Assembly (NCBI RefSeq): GCF_003797825.1
Contig: NZ_RKME01000010.1
Coordinates: 1 to 64,000, forward strand
Direction of reading: 5' to 3'
DNA: 64,000 nt
Source: Gordonia sp. OPL2
GTDB lineage: Bacteria; Actinomycetota; Actinomycetes; Mycobacteriales; Mycobacteriaceae
A program made the position numbers and the translations under genes. How positions within the stretch are numbered: position 1 is the first letter of the stretch; every line of letters begins with the position of its first letter. The notes under the pieces are model-generated. The model was not told the DNA's origin, did not search any database, and saw nothing but the letters and a program-made list of their open reading frames with translations. Of the stretch, positions 27,245-36,043 are shown piece after piece.

Positions 27245-28573
27245 ATGACTGTGGACACCGCCACTGCGGCCGGCACCACCTCGCGCGACGACGCCGGCGT
27301 CGTCCTGCCGGTCGGCATCATCGGCTTCGGCTGGATGGGACGCGCTCACGCGCAGGCGTATGCACGTATCCGACACCACTATCCGCACATCTCGCCGGTC
27401 CCGCGACTCATGGTGATCGCCGATGAGGTGACCGATCGTGCGGCGCAGGCCGCCGTCCAGTTCGACGTGCCCTCCACGGTCGCCGACTGGCGTCAGGTCG
27501 TCGACGACCCGACGATCGGCGCGGTCAGCGTCACCGCACCCAACTTCCTGCACCGCGAGATCGGTTGCGCCGTGGCGTCGGCAGGCAAGCACCTCTGGAT
27601 CGAGAAGCCGGTGGGGCTGTCGGCCGAGGATGCGCGTGCCGTCGCCACCGCGGCCGCACATGCCGGGGTGGCGACCGCGGTCGGGTTCAACTACCGCAAC
27701 GTGCCCGCCGTCGCGGCGGCCCGCGAGTTGATCGCGGCCGGCGGGATCGGCGAGGTCACGCACGCCCGCTTCCGACTCTTCAGTGACTACGCGGCCCATC
27801 CCGACGGTGCGCTCAGCTGGCGCTTCCAGCGCGATCGGGGTGGCAACGGGGTCTTGGGCGATCTGGCGTCGCACGGCGCCGACCTGGTCTGGTTCCTGCT
27901 CGGCGAGATCGATTCGCTGGTGGCCGACACCGCGATCTTCGTCGCCGAGCGGCCGAAGCCGACGGGAGCCACGGCCGGTCATCAGCTGGCCTCCGGCGGT
28001 GAGCGCGGCCCCGTGGAGAACGAGGACTACGTGTCCGCGCAGATGCGGCTGGCCTCCGGTGCCCGCTGTGTCCTCGAGGCGAGTCGGGTCTCGGTCGGCG
28101 CGCAGAACTCCTATGGTTTCGAGATCCACGGCACCGCCGGGGTCGTGCGATGGGACTATCGGCGTATGGGTGAGCTCGAGGTCGGACAGGGTTCGGACTA
28201 TCAGGATCTCGCGGTGTCCACGCGATTCGTCGGCCCGGGCAGCGGCGACTTCGCGGCATTCCAGCCCGGCGCGGCCAACCCGATGAGCTACGACGATCTG
28301 AAGGTGATCGAGGCGGCTCGGTTCTGCGCGGCGATTGCCGACGCCGGGAGCGGAGCGAGCGGGTCGATGGGTGCCGACGCCGGGAGCGGAGCGAGCGGGT
28401 CGATGGGTGCCGACGCCGGGAGCGGAGCGAGCGGGTCGACGGCTGCCGACGCCGGGAGCGCGCCCAGTGCGGGCGCGACGATTGCCGATGCCGTGCGTGC
28501 CGCGGAGGTCCTGGACGCGATGACGACGTCGGTGCGCGAGGGGACCTGGGTCTCCCCGGCCTCGATGAGGTGA
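27245..28573 (+). CDS. Gfo/Idh/MocA oxidoreductase with in-frame repeat insertion
   Basis: A 442-residue dehydrogenase. The Rossmann motif is VGIIGFGWMGRAHAQAY (about residues 20-36), the catalytic motif WIEKPVGLS (about 118) and the conserved His segment GDLASHGADLVWFL. It is a polyol or inositol derivative dehydrogenase of unknown exact substrate. The C-terminus is unusual: three copies of a 12-residue Gly/Ala/Ser-rich unit (ADAGSGASGSMG) plus a partial fourth interrupt the domain before ADAVRAAEVLDAM, making it about 40 residues longer than its relatives. ATG at 27245 has GAAAGGAA upstream. It overlaps the following MFS gene by four bases. Confidence 0.82.
   Translation: MTVDTATAAGTTSRDDAGVVLPVGIIGFGWMGRAHAQAYARIRHHYPHISPVPRLMVIADEVTDRAAQAAVQFDVPSTVADWRQVVDDPTIGAVSVTAPNFLHREIGCAVASAGKHLWIEKPVGLSAEDARAVATAAAHAGVATAVGFNYRNVPAVAAARELIAAGGIGEVTHARFRLFSDYAAHPDGALSWRFQRDRGGNGVLGDLASHGADLVWFLLGEIDSLVADTAIFVAERPKPTGATAGHQLASGGERGPVENEDYVSAQMRLASGARCVLEASRVSVGAQNSYGFEIHGTAGVVRWDYRRMGELEVGQGSDYQDLAVSTRFVGPGSGDFAAFQPGAANPMSYDDLKVIEAARFCAAIADAGSGASGSMGADAGSGASGSMGADAGSGASGSTAADAGSAPSAGATIADAVRAAEVLDAMTTSVREGTWVSPASMR
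28337..28462 (+). repeat. 36-bp coding minisatellite
   Basis: Three 36-bp units (28337-28372, 28373-28408, 28409-28444) and a partial fourth, starting GCCGACGCCGGGAGCGGAGC. Units 1 and 2 are identical and unit 3 differs at its end. The period keeps the reading frame and encodes a 12-residue flexible repeat. Confidence 0.9.
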
Positions 28574-30003
28574 TCGGCCGGTTCGGTCCCTTCCGGCGTC
28601 GGAGTGGTCGTCGACCGGTCGGCGGAGACGGATTCCCGTACGCGTTGGCGCTGCTCGGCGCCGGGGCGTTGTTCATGGAGATCCTGGACGCGACGATCGT
28701 GGCGACGGCGTTGCCGGCCATCGCCGCCGATCTGGGTGTCCGTCCGCTCGACGCGGCGGTCGTCGTCACGTCGTACCTGATCACCTTGGCGGTCCTGATC
28801 CCGTTGTCGGGGTGGGTGGCCGATCGGTTCGGGGTCCGCCGGGTGTTCCTGATCGCCGGGGCGGTGTTCACCGCGGCATCGGCCGGGTGCGCGGTGGCGC
28901 CCGATCTGACGACCCTCGTGGTCATGCGGGTGCTGCAGGCGGCCGGTGGGGCGATGATGGTGCCCGTCGGGCGGCTCGCGGTGTTACGCACGGTCGAACG
29001 GGGGCAGTTGGTCCGGGCCATCGCGTATTTGACGTGGCCTGCGTTGATCGCACCGGTGGTGGCGCCGCTGATCGGCGGTCTGATCGTCACGCATGCCGAC
29101 TGGCGGGTGATCTTCGCGATCAACATCCCGATCGGGATCGTCGGGTTGGGCGCGGCGGCGATCTGGTGTCGTCCGGCGGAGACGGGCGACGCGCGGCGGC
29201 GTCTCGATGTCGTCGGGGTCGGCTTGACCACGTTCGCGGTCGCCGCGGCGATGCTGGCCGCGCAGGAGGTCTCGGCGGACCGACCGCGGTGGGTCGTGGT
29301 GGCGGCGTGGCTCGTCGGTGCGGTCATCGTGGGTGGGCTGGCTGTTCGACGGATGCGGACGTCGTCGTACCCATTGCTGAATCTGGATGTGCTGCGGGTG
29401 CATTCATTTGCGTCGGTGGTGGGGTTCGGGACGGTGTACCGCCTGGTGATCAGCGCGGTGCCGTTCCTCTTGCCGTTGATGTTCCAACTCCAGTTCGGCT
29501 GGTCCCCGGTCGCCGCGGGCGCGATGGTGACGGCCCTGTTCCTGGGCAACGTGGTCATCAAACCGTTGACGACGCCGATGATGCGCCGCTGGGGAATCCG
29601 GCGGGTGCTGCTGGTGGATCTGCTGGTGTCGGTGATCGCCTTCGGGGCTCTCGCCGGACTCGGGCCGGACACCGCGGGGCTGATCATTGCGATCGTTCTG
29701 GTCGTGTCGGGCTCATTGCGGTCGATCGGCTTCTCGGCGTACAACACGCTCGCGTTCGCCGACGTCGAGTCGTCGGAGTTGAGCGACGCGAACGCGGTCC
29801 ACGCTGCCGTCCAGGAACTCGGTTCGGCGTTCGGGGTGGCGCTCGGCGCCGTGGCCGTCTCGGCGTTCGCCGCGCTCGATGTGCTACCCGCGGGCGCATA
29901 TTCGGCTGCGTTCCTCCTGCTCGCCGTGCTGATGCTGGTGTGCGTCGTGGGCGCGTTCCGTCTGCCTGACCGGGCTGGGGAGCGGGCCGTCGGACCAGCC
30001 TGA
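28570..30003 (+). CDS. MFS transporter of the DHA2 (EmrB/QacA) type
   Basis: A 477-residue protein with about 14 predicted membrane segments. Segment 1 has the family signature MEILDATIVATALPAIA, and motif A is SGWVADRFGVRRVF (about residues 78-91). The family exports drugs or metabolites by proton antiport. The GTG start at 28570 overlaps the preceding oxidoreductase stop (GTGA), so the two are translationally coupled, and a role in exporting an inositol-pathway intermediate or taking up a polyol is possible. Substrate is unknown. Sequence composition matches its neighbours. Confidence 0.82.
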   Translation: MIGRFGPFRRRSGRRPVGGDGFPYALALLGAGALFMEILDATIVATALPAIAADLGVRPLDAAVVVTSYLITLAVLIPLSGWVADRFGVRRVFLIAGAVFTAASAGCAVAPDLTTLVVMRVLQAAGGAMMVPVGRLAVLRTVERGQLVRAIAYLTWPALIAPVVAPLIGGLIVTHADWRVIFAINIPIGIVGLGAAAIWCRPAETGDARRRLDVVGVGLTTFAVAAAMLAAQEVSADRPRWVVVAAWLVGAVIVGGLAVRRMRTSSYPLLNLDVLRVHSFASVVGFGTVYRLVISAVPFLLPLMFQLQFGWSPVAAGAMVTALFLGNVVIKPLTTPMMRRWGIRRVLLVDLLVSVIAFGALAGLGPDTAGLIIAIVLVVSGSLRSIGFSAYNTLAFADVESSELSDANAVHAAVQELGSAFGVALGAVAVSAFAALDVLPAGAYSAAFLLLAVLMLVCVVGAFRLPDRAGERAVGPA

Positions 30004-30022
30004 ATGAGCCTCCACATCAGAA

Positions 30023-30043
30023 TGTCTTGACAAAGTCTTGACA
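30023..30043. promoter_or_regulatory. Tandem IolR-like operators and promoter before the ABC importer
   Basis: TGTCTTGACA (30023-30032) and AGTCTTGACA (30034-30043) are spaced 11 bp apart, one helical turn. Each contains a TTGACA box; the second is followed after 17-18 bp by ATTACAT (30061-30067), a plausible -10. A repressor bound here would cover the -35 element. Confidence 0.7.
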
Positions 30044-30123
30044 GCGGGGGTGTGACGGGTATTACATCATCGCCAGGAGAGTGTCCCCTCGAACACTCTG
30101 CACATCGAGAGGAAGAGACAACG

Positions 30124-31149
30124 ATGCATTCCACGACAGGTCGCCGTCAGGGGCGTCGCGGGCGGTTGATCGCGGCGGCCGCCGCGCTGACGTCTGCGGT
30201 ACTGATCGTCGCCGGGTGTTCCAGCACCGGCGGTGCGCCGGAGGACAACGACAACGGCGGCGGGGGCGCGGGCAACGCCGGCACTCCCGAGAAGACCGTC
30301 GCGATGATCACGCACGAGGTCCCGGGTGACTCGTTCTGGGATCTCATCCGCAAGGGTGCGGAGATGGCGGCCAAGAAGGACAACATCAAACTGCAGTACT
30401 CCTCGGATCCCGAGGCCCCGAATCAGGCCAACCTGGTGCAGACCGCCATCGACAGCAAGGTCGACGGCATCGCACTGACACTCGCCAAGCCCGACGCCAT
30501 GGCTCCGGCGGTCAAGAAGGCCATCGACGCAGGCATCCCCGTGGTGGCCTTCAACTCCGGCTACGACAACTGGAAGCAGATGGGCGTCCAGCAGTACTTC
30601 GGCCAGGACGAGACCCTCGCCGGCAAGACAGCGGGTGAGCGTCTGACCCAGGACGGGCGTAAGAAGGTCCTCTGTGTCATCCAGGAGCAGGGTCAGATCG
30701 CCCTCGAATCCCGATGTGCCGGCGTCAAACAGGGCTTCACCGGCGGTGGCTTCGAGATCCTCAACGTCAACAGCAAGGACATGCCGTCGGTCGAGGCGAC
30801 GATGACCGCGAAGTTGCAGCAGGATCCGTCGATCGACACGGTGGTCACCCTCGGTGCGCCGATCGCACAGACCGCCGTGCAGTCGAAGGGCAATGCCGGC
30901 TCCAACGCCGAGATCGTCACGTTCGACACCAACGCCGCGCTCGTTCCGCTGATCCAGAACGGCGACGTGAAGTGGGCGATCGATCAGCAGCCGTACCTGC
31001 AGGGCTACCTCGCGATCGACTCGCTGTGGCTCTACATGACCAACGGCAACACCATCGGCGGTGGCCAGGCCGTTCTGACCGGACCCGCCTTCATCGACGA
31101 GTCCAACATCGACGCCGTCGCCGACTATGCCAAGAACGGCACCCGCTGA
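30124..31149 (+). CDS. Sugar ABC transporter substrate-binding lipoprotein
   Basis: A 341-residue lipoprotein of the ribose/inositol-binding type. The signal peptide has a twin-Arg-like basic start, a hydrophobic core and the lipobox LIVAGC, giving lipidation at Cys32. A Gly/Asn-rich linker (about 35-52) follows, then the two-lobed periplasmic-binding fold with MITHEVPGDSFWDLIRKG and IDSKVDGIALTLAKPDA. It would capture the sugar at the outer face of the membrane. AGAGGAAGAG precedes the ATG, and IolR-like operators lie upstream. It heads a three-gene operon with a permease and an ATPase, so inositol or a related polyol is the likely ligand. Confidence 0.88.
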   Translation: MHSTTGRRQGRRGRLIAAAAALTSAVLIVAGCSSTGGAPEDNDNGGGGAGNAGTPEKTVAMITHEVPGDSFWDLIRKGAEMAAKKDNIKLQYSSDPEAPNQANLVQTAIDSKVDGIALTLAKPDAMAPAVKKAIDAGIPVVAFNSGYDNWKQMGVQQYFGQDETLAGKTAGERLTQDGRKKVLCVIQEQGQIALESRCAGVKQGFTGGGFEILNVNSKDMPSVEATMTAKLQQDPSIDTVVTLGAPIAQTAVQSKGNAGSNAEIVTFDTNAALVPLIQNGDVKWAIDQQPYLQGYLAIDSLWLYMTNGNTIGGGQAVLTGPAFIDESNIDAVADYAKNGTR

Positions 31150-31168
31150 CCGGCGGAAGGAATCCATC

Positions 31169-32227
31169 ATGAGTACTCAACAAGATCTCGACCTCTCGAC
31201 ACACACGGTCGTCACCGACGAGCGGGTGAAACGGCAGAAGCCGTTGCAGCGCTTGCTGGTCCGCCCGGAGATCGGCGCACTCTTCGGTGCCATCGCGATC
31301 TTCATCTTCTTCTGCATCGTCGCTGCGCCGTTCCGGACCCCGGAGGCGCTGGCCACCGTCCTGTACGCCAGCTCGACCATCGGCATCATGGCCTGCGGTG
31401 TGGCGGTGCTGATGATCGGCGGTGAGTTCGACCTCTCGACCGGTGTGGCCGTGACGTTCTCGTCCCTGGCCGCATCGATGCTCGCCTACAACCTGCACCT
31501 CAACGTCTGGCTGGGCGCGGTGCTGGCGTTGGTGCTGGCGCTGGCCGTCGGCTTCTTCAACGGCTATCTGGTGATGAAGACGAAGATCCCGTCGTTCCTC
31601 ATCACGTTGTCGACGTTCCTGATGCTGACCGGTATCAACCTCGCGGTCACCAAGCTGGTCACCGGGCAGGTCGCCACGCCGTCGATCTCGGACATGGCCG
31701 GATTCGACTCCGCGCAGAAGGTGTTCGCGTCGTCGTTCACGGTCCTCGGAGTGTCGGTCCGCATCACGGTCGTCTGGTGGATTCTGTTCACGCTCGTCGC
31801 GACCTGGGTCCTGATGCGCACCCGCGTCGGCAACTGGATCTTCGCCGTCGGCGGCGGCCAGGACTCGGCGCGTGCCGTCGGTGTGCCGGTCACCAAGGTC
31901 AAGATCGGCATGTTCATGTTCGTCGGTTTCTGCGCCTGGTTCGTCGGCATGCACCTGTTGTTCGCCTTCGACACGGTGCAGTCCGGTCAGGGTGTCGGCA
32001 ACGAGTTCTTCTACATCATCGCGGCGGTGGTCGGTGGCTGCCTGCTCACCGGTGGTTACGGAACCGCGGTCGGCGCGGCCATCGGTGCCTTTATCTTCGG
32101 CATGGTGAACCAGGGCATCGTCTACGCGGGCTGGAATCCCGACTGGTTCAAGTTCTTCATGGGCGCGATGCTGCTCTTCGCGGTGATCGCCAACAACAGT
32201 TTCCGCAACTACGCGGCGAAGAGGTGA
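31169..32227 (+). CDS. Sugar ABC transporter permease (RbsC-like)
   Basis: A 352-residue membrane protein with about 9-10 predicted segments in the branched-chain/ribose permease fold. Segments such as GVAVLMIGGEFDLSTG and TVLGVSVRITVVWWILFT fit the RbsC group; the loop GGGQDSARAVGVPVTKVK is the cytoplasmic coupling region for the ATPase. It forms the transmembrane channel of the importer whose binding protein is at 30124. AAGGAATCC sits before the ATG at 31169, 20 bp after the previous stop. The ATPase gene follows after 8 bp. Confidence 0.9.
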   Translation: MSTQQDLDLSTHTVVTDERVKRQKPLQRLLVRPEIGALFGAIAIFIFFCIVAAPFRTPEALATVLYASSTIGIMACGVAVLMIGGEFDLSTGVAVTFSSLAASMLAYNLHLNVWLGAVLALVLALAVGFFNGYLVMKTKIPSFLITLSTFLMLTGINLAVTKLVTGQVATPSISDMAGFDSAQKVFASSFTVLGVSVRITVVWWILFTLVATWVLMRTRVGNWIFAVGGGQDSARAVGVPVTKVKIGMFMFVGFCAWFVGMHLLFAFDTVQSGQGVGNEFFYIIAAVVGGCLLTGGYGTAVGAAIGAFIFGMVNQGIVYAGWNPDWFKFFMGAMLLFAVIANNSFRNYAAKR

Positions 32228-32235
32228 GCAGAGTA

Positions 32236-33048
32236 ATGAGTTCAGCAATCGAGGCACGACCGGAATCGGAGTCCAGTGGCGGCAAGGTGCCCCTGATCGA
32301 GCTCCGCAACGTCGGCAAGTCCTACGGCGCGATCATCGCGCTCAAGGACATCAGCCTGCGGGTCAAGGCCGGTGAGGTCACCTGCGTGCTCGGCGACAAC
32401 GGCGCCGGCAAGTCCACCCTGATCAAGATCATGGCCGGCCTGCATCAGCAGACCGAGGGGCAACTGCTCATCGACGGCGAGGAGACCCTCCTCGAATCAC
32501 CCAAGCACGCCCTGGAGACCGGCATCGCGACGGTGTACCAGGATCTCGCCGTCGTCGGTCTGATGCCGGTGTGGCGCAACTTCTTCCTCGGTCAGGAACT
32601 GCGCAAGGGGCCGTTCCGGTCACTCGACATCCAGTCGATGCGGGCGACCACCAAGGAAGAGCTGTTCAAGATGGGCATCGACCTGCCCGACGTCGACGCG
32701 CCGATCGGCTCGCTCTCCGGCGGCCAGCGGCAGTGTGTGGCGATCTCGCGGGCCATCTACTTCGGCGCCCGGGTACTGATCCTCGACGAGCCGACGGCGG
32801 CGCTGGGTGTCAAGCAATCCGGCACCGTGCTGCGCTACATCTCGGCCGCGCGTGACCAGGGCTTCGGGGTCGTGTTCATCACCCACAACCCGCATCACGC
32901 GCACATGGTGGGCGACCACTTCGTCCTCCTCAACCGCGGACGCCAGAAGCTGGACTGCACCTACGACGAGATCACTCTCGACGAGCTGACCCAGCAGATG
33001 GCCGGTGGCGACGAACTCGACACGCTCAGTCACGAACTGCGCCGCTGA
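32236..33048 (+). CDS. Sugar ABC transporter ATP-binding protein, single-domain
   Basis: A 270-residue ATPase energising the importer at 30124-32227. Walker A is GDNGAGKST (residues 53-61), the signature is LSGGQRQ (160-166) and Walker B is VLILDEPTA (about 180-188), followed by the H-loop VFITHNPHH. Ribose- and inositol-type importers usually carry a duplicated ATPase of about 500 residues; this one has a single ATPase domain, as in the fructose FrcA group, so it should act as a homodimer. A terminator hairpin follows at 33070. Confidence 0.9.
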   Translation: MSSAIEARPESESSGGKVPLIELRNVGKSYGAIIALKDISLRVKAGEVTCVLGDNGAGKSTLIKIMAGLHQQTEGQLLIDGEETLLESPKHALETGIATVYQDLAVVGLMPVWRNFFLGQELRKGPFRSLDIQSMRATTKEELFKMGIDLPDVDAPIGSLSGGQRQCVAISRAIYFGARVLILDEPTAALGVKQSGTVLRYISAARDQGFGVVFITHNPHHAHMVGDHFVLLNRGRQKLDCTYDEITLDELTQQMAGGDELDTLSHELRR

Positions 33049-33069
33049 GTCGCTCACCGCGAGTAGTCC

Positions 33070-33100
33070 ACCCGCCCGGCTCCGAAGGGGCCGGGCGGGT
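33070..33100 (+). terminator. Terminator of the ABC importer operon
   Basis: A 14-bp stem (33070-33083 with 33087-33100, one T-G wobble) closes on a GAA loop, 22 bp after the ATPase stop. A short CCCATTTC follows. The GC-rich stem is strong though the T-tract is weak. Confidence 0.8.
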
Positions 33101-33198
33101 CCCATTTCGTGTACATGCCGCGAACGGTCGGGATACGTTGTCCCGGAGGAGTTCAGCGGTGACAGAGATATCGTCTCCGTGAGAGAGAGGATGTGGGG

Positions 33199-34356
33199 AT
33201 GACCGACGATCATCGCCTGGTCGGGGTTGTGTTCGGCGCGTCGAGCCCGTTCGAGGCAGACCTGATCGACGAGCTCTATCTCGCGGCCGACGACGCCGGC
33301 TACCGGATGTCGCTCGGACTGCACACCGGCCGACGGACGCGGGGGAGAGCCGTCGCGGATCTCGTCGCCCAGGGATGCGACGTGGTCATCGTCGTCGGTG
33401 CCGAGTACGGTGACCGCTTCGACGTACCGGTTCCCATCGTCGTGGTCGGCGAGCGCATCCCCGACGTCACCGCGGTGACCATCGGCACCGATGAGTGGCG
33501 AGGTGCCCATCTCGCGGTGCAGTACCTGATCGATCTGGGCCATACGTCGATCGCCCACGTCGAGGGCGGCGATCACCCCTGCGCATCCGAGCGGCTGCGC
33601 GGCTACCTGGGCGCGATGACCGCCGCGGGACACCGCGACGACTGTCGCACTCTCGTCGGCGACTACACCGAGGAGGCCGGGGCTCTGGCTGCCGAACGGC
33701 TTCTCGCCGAAGGGAATCTACCCACCGCCACGTTCCTCGCCAACGACCGGATGGCCGTCGGATTCATCGATGTGATGCGACACAACGGTGTCCGCATCCC
33801 CGAGGACATGTCGGTGGTGGGCTACGACGACGGCCCGCACGCGGTTCTCGGACACGTGAATCTGACGACGATCCGTCAGGACGTCGGCGGACTCGCCCGC
33901 GCCGCCATCGACGCCGTCGCATCGCTGGTGGGGGATTCGTCCGAGACGGCGAACACCGGTGGGTTCGGCTTCTACGGATCGTTGGCGCTCGAGCCCGAAT
34001 TGATGGTGCGCGGCACGACGTCGCCTCCTGACGGCTACGACACGGATCACGGTGCCGCGACGCCGGTCCGCTGGGGTCTGCTCGCGGACTCATGCAGCGA
34101 CGAACTCGTCCGCGAACTCGGCACTCCCGGAACGATGTCCGGAGCGATCGAGGTCGTCGCCAGCGCATCCACGGCGGTTGCGTGGGAGATCGCCGATCGT
34201 CTCGGGATCATGGTCAGTTATGGCATCTACGAGGATCTGATCGACGACCCGGACATCGACGCCATCCTCATCGCCTTGCCCGCCGACGCGCGCGAGGTGT
34301 GGGTCACCAAGGCGCGCGAGGCGGGCAAGGTCGTGCAGGTGTCGACGACCGCATAG
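33199..34356 (+). CDS. LacI-type sensor domain without DNA-binding domain, fused to a truncated Gfo/Idh/MocA-like Rossmann domain
   Basis: A 385-residue protein of unusual build. Residues ~5-285 are a LacI/GalR sensor domain (LVGVVFGASSPFEADLIDEL, then MSVVGYDDGPHAVLGHVNLTTI), but the protein begins exactly where the hinge would end: the helix-turn-helix is missing and no frame in 33101-33198 supplies it. Residues ~290-385 resemble the first half of a Gfo/Idh/MocA Rossmann fold (RWGLLADSCSDELV, IADRLGIMVSYGIYEDLI, DPDIDAILIALPA, AREAGKVVQV) and stop where the catalytic EKP motif should follow. The glycine motif is also lost. It may be a ligand-binding or inhibitory protein for the inositol system; no function can be assigned. 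GAGAGAGG lies upstream of ATG 33199. Confidence 0.8.
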   Translation: MTDDHRLVGVVFGASSPFEADLIDELYLAADDAGYRMSLGLHTGRRTRGRAVADLVAQGCDVVIVVGAEYGDRFDVPVPIVVVGERIPDVTAVTIGTDEWRGAHLAVQYLIDLGHTSIAHVEGGDHPCASERLRGYLGAMTAAGHRDDCRTLVGDYTEEAGALAAERLLAEGNLPTATFLANDRMAVGFIDVMRHNGVRIPEDMSVVGYDDGPHAVLGHVNLTTIRQDVGGLARAAIDAVASLVGDSSETANTGGFGFYGSLALEPELMVRGTTSPPDGYDTDHGAATPVRWGLLADSCSDELVRELGTPGTMSGAIEVVASASTAVAWEIADRLGIMVSYGIYEDLIDDPDIDAILIALPADAREVWVTKAREAGKVVQVSTTA

Positions 34357-34357
34357 C

Positions 34358-34427
34358 GTTCGTCCCCCGGTTGTGTGATCGTCCGGCGGTTGCAACCAGC
34401 GGACGAGCACAGAGCCGGGGGACGAAC
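34358..34427. terminator. Long terminator-like hairpin between convergent genes
   Basis: A 70-bp near-perfect hairpin: arms 34358-34392 and 34393-34427 pair with only a few mismatches, with GTTCGTCCCCCGG matching CCGGGGGACGAAC at the base. It starts two bases after the 33199 gene stop and faces the convergent ndh gene, so it can end both transcripts. Confidence 0.75.
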
Positions 34428-34496
34428 ACAACCGGGGGCGAACGGCCGGCGGATCAACAGCGGCCGACGAACAGCCCGCGGGTGAAAACAGGTCGC

Positions 34497-35888
34497 CTAC
34501 GCGGCCTCGTCCATCCTCGTCCGTTCCTCCAGCTCATCGATCGCATTGCGTGCGAACACCTGCTGCTCGGTGATGGCCAGTTGGGTGCGGCTGCGCGTGG
34601 TGAACGCGAAGAACCAGTCGACCAGCGTGGTGAACCGATTGCGGAACCCGACGAGGTAGACGAGGTGCAGGACCAGCCAACCGATCCAGGCGACGAAGCC
34701 CGCCATCTCGATACTGCGGGACGTACCCGGTACCGGGATCTTGGCGACGGCGCTGAACCGTGCGATGGTGGCCATCGAGCCCTTGTCCCAGTACGAGAAC
34801 GGCTTTCGATTCTCCGGGGCGGCGCCGGTGAGTCCGGCGGTGATCGCCGATGCGGCATACTTCGCACCCTGGATCGCACCCTGAGCCATCCCGGGGACAC
34901 CCTCGACGGCCATCATGTCGCCGACGACGAAGACCTCCGGATGATCCGGCACCGTCAGGTCCTCGAGGACCTTCACCCGGCCCGCACGGTCGAGTTCGAC
35001 GCCGGACTGCTCGGCCAGTTGACGTCCCAACGGGCTGGCGGCGACTCCGGCCGACCAGACCTTGCACTGGCTCTCGATACGGCGACGTGTGCCGTCGGCG
35101 TCCTTGACGACGAGACCGTGATAGTCCATGTCGACGACCATCGCGCCCATCTGAATATCGACGCCGTTCTTGGCCAGCCGCGCGGTGGCCCGCTCACTGA
35201 GCTTTCCGCCGTACGGTGGGAGGACGACCGGGGCCGCGTCGAGCAGGATGACCTTCGCGTCCGTCGGGTCGATGTTGCGGAACGCGTCGCGCAGTGTCTT
35301 CGTCGCCATCTCGGCGATCTGGCCGGCCATCTCCACGCCGGTCGCCCCGGCGCCGATCACCACGAAGGTCAGCAGTCGCTCGCGCTCGACCGGGTCCGTC
35401 GACAACTCCGCCTGCTCGAACGCGCCGAGGATACGACCGCGCAACTCGAGGGCGTCGTCGATCGTCTTGAGTCCGGGTGCGAACTCGGCGAACTGATCGT
35501 TGCCGAAGTAGGACTGATCCGCCCCGGCGGCGATGATGATGCTGTCGTAGCCGGTGACGGTGACACGGTCGAGCAGACGTGAAGTGACCGTGCGGGATTC
35601 GAGGTCGATCTGCTCGACGTCACCCAATACCACGCGCACGTTGTCCTGCTTGCGCAGGATCACTCGCAGCGGCGGGGCGATCTGACCCTCGGAGATCACC
35701 CCGGTCGCCACCTGGTAGAGCAGCGGCTGGAAGAGGTGGTGGGTCGTGCGTGCGATCACCGTGACGTCGACGTCGGCCTTGGCGAGCCGGCGGGCGGCGG
35801 TCAACCCACCGAAGCCGGAACCGATGACGACGACCCGATGGCGCGTCGGGGTCTCCTCGGCGTGCGCGTTGAGCGATTCAGAATCCAT
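34497..35888 (-). CDS. ndh: Type II NADH dehydrogenase
   Basis: A 463-residue non-proton-pumping NADH:quinone oxidoreductase, peripheral on the cytoplasmic membrane. The FAD motif VVVIGSGFGGLTAARRL (about residues 19-35) and the NADH motif VVIGAGATGVEMAGQIAE (about 173-190) are intact, as is the quinone-family block ARTTHHLFQPLLYQVATG. Hydrophobic C-terminal segments (GFVAWIGWLVLHLVYLVG) would anchor it. ATG at 35888, with GGAAGG upstream, was chosen; the long open frame upstream has no family sequence. It may regenerate NAD+ for the many polyol dehydrogenases around it, but it could also be an unrelated neighbour. Confidence 0.92.
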   Translation of the reverse strand: MDSESLNAHAEETPTRHRVVVIGSGFGGLTAARRLAKADVDVTVIARTTHHLFQPLLYQVATGVISEGQIAPPLRVILRKQDNVRVVLGDVEQIDLESRTVTSRLLDRVTVTGYDSIIIAAGADQSYFGNDQFAEFAPGLKTIDDALELRGRILGAFEQAELSTDPVERERLLTFVVIGAGATGVEMAGQIAEMATKTLRDAFRNIDPTDAKVILLDAAPVVLPPYGGKLSERATARLAKNGVDIQMGAMVVDMDYHGLVVKDADGTRRRIESQCKVWSAGVAASPLGRQLAEQSGVELDRAGRVKVLEDLTVPDHPEVFVVGDMMAVEGVPGMAQGAIQGAKYAASAITAGLTGAAPENRKPFSYWDKGSMATIARFSAVAKIPVPGTSRSIEMAGFVAWIGWLVLHLVYLVGFRNRFTTLVDWFFAFTTRSRTQLAITEQQVFARNAIDELEERTRMDEAA

Positions 35889-36043
35889 GCGACTACCTTC
35901 CAGCGATTCACCTCCGGGACACCCAGGCGGTCGATGTCCGAAGTCGTTCGCTCCACGCCGGTCGATCCCGGCCACGCCAGTCGCGTTGATGATGCTACCT
36001 ACCTCAACGGTCTCGGCGCGAGTCGATATTCCCCTCGATCTCC

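Noticed and set aside
27813-30134. 773-codon open frame on the minus strand
   Set aside because: Runs antisense through the 27245 oxidoreductase and MFS genes; composition is Thr/Arg/Pro-rich and includes the translated minisatellite.
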